IMG/VR virus record: IMGVR_UViG_3300025785_000092
Location: 1 to 24,352 of that record
Origin: a virus
Direction: 5' to 3' (one strand)
Length of the DNA: 24,352 bases
Part shown: in pieces, positions 19,992 through 24,352 of the stretch
Layout: each line of letters starts with the position of its first letter
Numbering within the stretch: position 1 is the stretch's first letter
Translations under genes and position numbers: made by a program
Notes under the pieces: model-generated
Told to the model about the DNA's origin: nothing
What the model saw: only the letters and a program-made list of their open reading frames with translations
Databases searched by the model: none

Positions 19992-22682
19992 TTATTCTCC
20001 TGGTAAGGGTGAGATGGTGCAACGACAGTTCGGGTGTGAACTGTCGCTAGGTACGTCTGTGTCGTCAATCGGGTGCGGGTTCGCCGCTTCTGCGTCTAGG
20101 CAGATTTGGCAAGCGTCGTCATAAGCCAGCCAATACCAGTCGGTCAGACCGGCTTCGGTATAGGTGTCGAGAGCACCGGCGTTGTAGGCGGTGTTTGTCT
20201 CTGTAATAGCAATCATGTCGGCGCGGTAGGGGTCGGCTATGACTGCGTTGATTTGGTCGGCAATGTCCGAGGCACTAGATCCGTTAGCCACGCCGTCGAC
20301 GATGGCGGTGCGGATTCGGGTCAGGCTGGTGTCGCCAATTCCCTTAGTGACTGCGTCAATGTTGAGCAGTCGGGATTGGAGTTGGTCGCCAATCTTGGTC
20401 AAAGGAATGCGCTGGACTTGAGCCGAGCCACCGATGTTGCCGAGTTGTCCGGCATCTTTAATCAGAGCCTCTAGAGCCTTTGCCATTGGCGCGGGGTCGA
20501 GGGTGACGTTCTGAGCAACGGCCAAGTTGGTAGCCGACAGAATTGCGTCAGCGTTTCCTGCAACGTGGACCGAAGCCAAGGTTTGGTCGATGGCTTTCTT
20601 CACGCCCTTAACGCCAGCGCCGAGAGCTGAAAAAATTGCAGCGTGGTGCTTCTTTTCGTTCTTTACGCGGGCCTCGTAGCCTGGTAGGTCTTCGGCCTTG
20701 CGCTTAGTAAGCGAATGTCCTTTTGGGGTATCGCTTATCTCTGCTTTCCCTAAGTGAAAGTCGGCAACTTGAGCCTTTAGGACTGCGGCCTCTTCGGGGG
20801 TGTGGAAAACAAACTCAAACTCACGGCCTCGGGGCTTGCGGGAAAAGACCTTGTAAGCCTTTGCCTCTGCAGCCTTTTGTCCGAGAACGTCGGTCATCTC
20901 TTTGGCGGTCTGATTCTGTGGAGCCTCTAGACCAGTTTGCGGATTTTTGCCTTGACCGTTATCTTCGCGTGGGCTTTGCGCACCGACTTGTGGGAGTGCT
21001 TCTTGTGCGCCTTGTGGGTTCGTTTCACTTGGTTGTCCAATCGTTTCTCCGCCAGTCGTGACGGCTAGTTGTCCTTTGAGGAATACCGGACCCTGGGGGG
21101 TCATGATGAATGGCTCGTCCGCTTCGGGCATGTCGTAGAGGGGCTGGCCCATCTCGCCGCGAATGTCGTTCAAGGTCAGCACTCCGCTTGAGAGCGAGGT
21201 CTGATAAGCCTTGGCCTGAACCTCTTCGTTCTCGCTGGAGGTGTCGTAGTTCAGGTTGAACGTGAGGTTGGTGTCCATGCCGAGGTAGCGACGGCAGAGT
21301 GAGTTGATGCACTCAACGATGTAGTTCTCCATCGGACGGCTTGAAACCGTCTCGGCGGACATCTCTTCGCCGTCGTGCGCTCCCTTACCGCCACCAAGAC
21401 CAGCGCGGGCAATTACTCCGAGTTGGCTGGGGGCTACTCCGAAGATGCTTGCGATGCGCTTGATGATGAACTCGTCATACTCAGGCTTGTAGCGTTCGGA
21501 CATGCTCGGGGCCACGATGGGGTCGAAGCCCTTAGGCAGAACCTTGACCTTGTGGCGCTCTTCGCTAGATCCGACAAGCTTGTCGTTAAACACGCGCTCG
21601 AACTCAGCCAACTTGAGGTGGTTCAGTTCGGTCGAGTCGGTCTTCATAAAGGTCATTGGCATAGTGCCAGCCTGGAAGTCCTCAATCATCCAACGCTGAC
21701 GCTCTAGGTAGAGGGTCGCTGCAGGGATGGCTTGCTCGACTGCCGAGAATCCGTAGACCGAGTAGGTGCGACGGTTCTGAATAAAGTACGAGAGTTGGTC
21801 GGTCTTGTACGAAGCGTCAGAGTTAACGCCGGTGTAGTACTCGCCGTTGACATCTGAGTCAGGTGAGGCCGTGAACTCCCCTCGAGGGAAACCCCAAAGG
21901 ATTTGCTGGAACGCGGGTGCTGGTGGACGTGGTGTGTCGCCTCGGTCATCCAACAGAATCTTGATAGTCGAGGGGTCGATGATGTCAAAGCCAATGACCT
22001 TGCCACCGAGGTTGTACTTGGGGTAGATGCACCAGCCGTCAAAGGTGAGGATGTTCCAGGCTGATTCGCTAATCCATTGGTTCCAGCCCTTGTCGGACTG
22101 TGGGTAGGGGTTGCGCCAAAAGGCTGTGAGCTCGTCAATCTTCTCACCGAAACGCTCGCGACCAATCTTTGCCGCTTTAGCGTGGCTGACGTTTTCCTCG
22201 GTCATGATGCGCTGGATAGCGTCAGGTGACAAAGTGAACGACCACTCCATCTTGGAGATGTCAGCGGTGCGAATGGTGATGGCGCGAGAGATGATGTCGC
22301 ATTGCTCAGCGAGCGAGCGCAGAACTGACCATGGAACCTCTTGCTGGGTCAGGTTTAAGTTGTAAGCAACTTGGTACTGAAACTTGCGAGGCTCGGCGCG
22401 ACCTGTAAGCTCAGAGACAGGGTCAATCGGGCTTGGCAGGAGTGGCGCGGCTGGCCCGAGCATAGATCCGAAAGCATCACCTGGACGTGGCAGGGCAACG
22501 GCCTCCCAACCTGATTGCTGGGCTAGGCCCTGTCCGCCAACTGGCTGAGCGGGAACGACGTTGGCATAACCGGCTTGGTTGTACATGGGGGTTCCCATGA
22601 GGCTTTGCGCAGCCTTTTCAACCGCTTGGGTGATGTACTTTTCAATGTCGGCGTTGCGGTCTTTGCGACTAAAGAGTGCCAT
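19992..22682 (-). CDS. portal protein fused to MuF-like head morphogenesis protein
   Basis: An 896-residue protein. The first 540 residues are a phage portal: LNLTQQEVPWSVLRSLAEQC, SKMEWSFTLSPDA, NPYPQSDKGWNQWISESAWN, VIGFDIIDPSTIKILLDDRG, YGFSAVEQAIPAATLYLERQ and IASIFGVAPSQLGV. Residues about 560-640 are a Gln/Pro-rich linker. The last 250 residues are helical and end in a MuF/SPP1 gp7-like domain: MIAITETNTAYNAGALDTY, TDWYWLAYDDACQICLDAEA and SSHPNCRCTISPLPGE, the Cys/His/Cys set being typical. Portal (the DNA entry ring) and MuF (a minor capsid protein bound to it) are usually separate genes, so this is a natural fusion. AAGGA precedes the ATG, right after the terminase stop. Confidence 0.88.
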   Translation of the reverse strand: MALFSRKDRNADIEKYITQAVEKAAQSLMGTPMYNQAGYANVVPAQPVGGQGLAQQSGWEAVALPRPGDAFGSMLGPAAPLLPSPIDPVSELTGRAEPRKFQYQVAYNLNLTQQEVPWSVLRSLAEQCDIISRAITIRTADISKMEWSFTLSPDAIQRIMTEENVSHAKAAKIGRERFGEKIDELTAFWRNPYPQSDKGWNQWISESAWNILTFDGWCIYPKYNLGGKVIGFDIIDPSTIKILLDDRGDTPRPPAPAFQQILWGFPRGEFTASPDSDVNGEYYTGVNSDASYKTDQLSYFIQNRRTYSVYGFSAVEQAIPAATLYLERQRWMIEDFQAGTMPMTFMKTDSTELNHLKLAEFERVFNDKLVGSSEERHKVKVLPKGFDPIVAPSMSERYKPEYDEFIIKRIASIFGVAPSQLGVIARAGLGGGKGAHDGEEMSAETVSSRPMENYIVECINSLCRRYLGMDTNLTFNLNYDTSSENEEVQAKAYQTSLSSGVLTLNDIRGEMGQPLYDMPEADEPFIMTPQGPVFLKGQLAVTTGGETIGQPSETNPQGAQEALPQVGAQSPREDNGQGKNPQTGLEAPQNQTAKEMTDVLGQKAAEAKAYKVFSRKPRGREFEFVFHTPEEAAVLKAQVADFHLGKAEISDTPKGHSLTKRKAEDLPGYEARVKNEKKHHAAIFSALGAGVKGVKKAIDQTLASVHVAGNADAILSATNLAVAQNVTLDPAPMAKALEALIKDAGQLGNIGGSAQVQRIPLTKIGDQLQSRLLNIDAVTKGIGDTSLTRIRTAIVDGVANGSSASDIADQINAVIADPYRADMIAITETNTAYNAGALDTYTEAGLTDWYWLAYDDACQICLDAEAANPHPIDDTDVPSDSSHPNCRCTISPLPGE

Positions 22683-22688
22683 GAGTCC

Positions 22689-24188
22689 TTAAACGGTAGG
22701 AAAGCCGATAGAGGCTTCGTTAATAGTAGTCGGCGTGGTGTCGCTCAAAGGTTGGACCTGAGCGAATGCGGCGGATGTTCCACCTGGCAAGCCGTTGATG
22801 TTCATGCCACAGTTGCGACAGTTAGGCGCATCGTAGGCAACAGGGAATCCGCACTTGGAACAAGCCGGTGCGAGTGAGTCAAAGAATCGGTCAGCGTCAG
22901 AGCCGTAGGTAAGTCCGAGCTCGACAATGGCGTGGACTAGGGCGTCAAGGCGGTCAGGGGACTTCATACCTAGGTCAGGGACCCAAGTGGTCATTTCCTC
23001 TTCCAGTTCCTTAAACTCGCCAATGTGGGAAACACGACCCTGTTCGTACAACGCGGACACAGGCTCGGCTCGGAGTTTCTTTCCAACGCGCGCTGTAATG
23101 CCGGTGTAAGCGACATTGCGGTCGATGGCTCGGAGGGTTGCTTCGATGAAGTCTCCGCCTTGGTTCTTTTCAGCCACGACACGGTCTGCTCCGAACTCTT
23201 GGTAAGTGTTGATAACTCGTTGAGCCCAGCCCGAGGGGGTGTCTCTGCACGATCTATCAGCCAGGACATAAGCCCTGCCGAGTGCGTCTTTGCCGACTAC
23301 GACGATTCCGGTGAGGTCTGAATCCTCCCCGCTGGTGACGGCTGGGTCTACGGCCACGACCACTCTCACCAGTTCAGGCGCAGAGTTGAGTCGGGTCTTG
23401 TCAATTAAGTCTTGCGTAAATAAAGCACCCTCGATGTTCTCGAGGACTTCCCCATATAGTTCTTGCCGACCAATCCGAGTTCCCTCATATCTGGCCCTCA
23501 ACTCACGAAGAGCTGCGGGGGATAAATTGGCGGCATTGTCAAAAGTTGAGCCTCTAGTGATGACTGTTGAACCGTCGGTGCGGTTAATGAACTCTTTGAT
23601 AAGTTTCGTCGGGCGGGGCGTCGTAGTGATGACAACTTGGGGCGTTTGACCAATACGCAGGGCGGGAATAAGTCCCTCAGTCCAAGTCTCGTCATAACGC
23701 CAGGCGGCGAACTCGTCGAGCCAAGCGTAGGACAGGTTTAGTCCTCGGGCGCGGTCGGGCTCATCTGCCGAAATCATATGTATCTTTGAGCCGTTGGTTA
23801 GGTTTATCTGGCCATTGGATCTATTGAAGAATCTGAGCGCACCTTTGGGGAGGCTCTTGAGTATGCCCGATGGACCCTCGACACAGGTTCGTCTAACGTC
23901 GGTGTAGGTCGGGGCTACTACTGCGCACTCGATGTTGGGCTCGGACAGGGCTTTCTCGATAAGCCAACCGGCTCCGGTAAAGGTCTTGCCCCAGCCTCGG
24001 CCACTCAGAATTACCCAGGCAAACCAATCGCCGTCGGGTGGGAGTTGCTCTGGTCTGGCACTAGCGCGGTAGCGGGAGTCTTTTAGCCCCGCTTGTATCT
24101 CGGCTTCTTTGGTCTTAGCCTCCTCGAGCTGCAATCGCTCAAGGGCTTTCAGTTCCGCCAGTTTCTGCTTCAAGAGCATCGAGTTCAT
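22689..24188 (-). CDS. terL: large terminase subunit, with added C-terminal zinc ribbon
   Basis: A 499-residue ATPase-nuclease that packages DNA into the prohead. ATPase: Walker A SGRGWGKTF (62-70), Walker B LSYAWLDEF with D158/E159, and a coupling motif at VVITTTPRP. RNase H-like nuclease: VVVAVDPA (D281), VVAEKNQGG (E340) and SPDRLDALVHAI (D415). The N-terminal 35 residues form a charged coiled coil. At the C-terminal end C443-x2-C446 and C457-x2-C460 (ACSKCGFPV..NCRNCGM) make a zinc ribbon not found in most large terminases, followed by a Thr/Pro-rich tail. GGGGA lies before the ATG at 24188. The start overlaps the small subunit gene by 50 bases. Confidence 0.92.
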   Translation of the reverse strand: MNSMLLKQKLAELKALERLQLEEAKTKEAEIQAGLKDSRYRASARPEQLPPDGDWFAWVILSGRGWGKTFTGAGWLIEKALSEPNIECAVVAPTYTDVRRTCVEGPSGILKSLPKGALRFFNRSNGQINLTNGSKIHMISADEPDRARGLNLSYAWLDEFAAWRYDETWTEGLIPALRIGQTPQVVITTTPRPTKLIKEFINRTDGSTVITRGSTFDNAANLSPAALRELRARYEGTRIGRQELYGEVLENIEGALFTQDLIDKTRLNSAPELVRVVVAVDPAVTSGEDSDLTGIVVVGKDALGRAYVLADRSCRDTPSGWAQRVINTYQEFGADRVVAEKNQGGDFIEATLRAIDRNVAYTGITARVGKKLRAEPVSALYEQGRVSHIGEFKELEEEMTTWVPDLGMKSPDRLDALVHAIVELGLTYGSDADRFFDSLAPACSKCGFPVAYDAPNCRNCGMNINGLPGGTSAAFAQVQPLSDTTPTTINEASIGFPTV

Positions 24189-24352
24189 CTAATTTCCCCA
24201 ATTCGGCTTCTATGCGCCTAATCTCCATCTGTACGGAGTCGAGTGTAATGACCTCATGTTTGGTCGGGGCATTTAGGCCGAGTAATTTGGCTCTGCGGTC
24301 TGCCACTTTGAGCAGTCCGTCGATTGCTTTCATGACCGGCGAATCGTCCTCA
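24139..24352 (-). CDS. terS: small terminase subunit, C-terminal part (5' end outside window)
   Basis: The frame is open to the window edge (codons E D D S P V before the first visible Met), so the ATG at 24333 is probably internal and the gene starts outside. The visible part, LLKVADRRAKLLGLNAPTKH then a helix IRRIEAELGKLDELDALEAE, matches the end of HTH-type small terminases, where 'L.i.eRRakLlGLdaPtkhev' is a familiar ending. This subunit recognises the phage DNA for packaging, and its C-terminal helix contacts the large subunit. The stop lies 50 bases inside the large subunit gene, indicating coupled translation. Confidence 0.75.
   Translation of the reverse strand, partial: EDDSPVMKAIDGLLKVADRRAKLLGLNAPTKHEVITLDSVQMEIRRIEAELGKLDELDALEAETGGTESP

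Noticed and set aside
19988-20068. Longer start for the protease-scaffold gene
   Set aside because: It would overlap the portal gene by 77 bases with an unrelated leader; the ATG at 19987 has GGAG upstream and follows the portal stop by four bases.
24139-24333. A complete 64-codon gene starting at 24333
   Set aside because: The frame continues open to the window edge, and the sequence matches only the C-terminal part of small terminases.
1-24352. tRNA genes, CRISPR arrays, insertion sequences, attachment sites
   Set aside because: No cloverleaf-like sequence, regular spaced repeat array, transposase or integrase was seen in reading both strands; short or diverged cases could be missed without a program.

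Overview
The window is a 24.4-kb piece of a tailed double-stranded DNA phage (or prophage). Every gene I accept is on the minus strand, so the genetic order runs from base 24352 down to base 1. The order (terminase, portal, capsid protease, major capsid, connectors, major tail protein, frameshifted tail chaperones, tape measure, tail tip proteins, fibres, lysis genes) is that of a siphovirus with a long non-contractile tail. The host is probably an actinobacterium. That inference rests on the style of several small proteins (a His/Cys-ended HTH-like protein, a DUF2746-like membrane protein, a small Ala/Pro-tailed membrane protein) and on GC content in the mid-50s by sampling. Nothing here fixes the host genus. 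No integrase, tRNA, CRISPR or insertion sequence was seen.

Head module, 24352-14608: the C-terminal end of the small terminase subunit (runs off the window), large terminase with an extra C-terminal zinc ribbon, a portal-MuF fusion, a prohead protease-scaffold fusion that carries a DnaJ-type zinc motif, a major capsid protein with a large inserted domain, a small zinc-ribbon protein, a head-tail connector, a probable tail terminator and a small acidic protein. Tail module, 14575-8133: major tail protein, tail assembly chaperones G and GT joined by a -1 frameshift at a CCCAAAA slippery site, an HK97 gp10-like protein, a short tape measure (520 residues), a 65-residue protein, a tail-tip protein with a laminin-G-like domain, and a minor tail protein. 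Many of these genes are joined by TAATG or GTGA stop/start overlaps, which implies translational coupling.

Lysis and adhesion region, 8121-2993: an NlpC/P60 peptidase (endolysin candidate), two membrane proteins (DUF2746-like and DUF1003-like), then, after an AT-rich gap with a possible promoter, a small tail protein, a 24-codon micro-gene, a tail fibre, a protein of about sixteen 20-residue repeats, and an Ig-like protein. Region 2927-550: an HTH-like protein, a metallophosphoesterase, a terminator, and a second membrane protein/cysteine peptidase pair ending at a second terminator. Left end, 453-1: a promoter with two matching 15-bp palindromes drives small genes that run off the left edge; this looks like the start of a separately controlled transcription unit.

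The observations I rate highest are the double-operator promoter at 376-453; the strong depletion of GATC, with 20 of the 34 remaining sites in the heptamer TAGATCC/GGATCTA; the DnaJ-type zinc motif and internal ribosome binding site inside the protease-scaffold gene; the frameshift site; and the long repeat protein.
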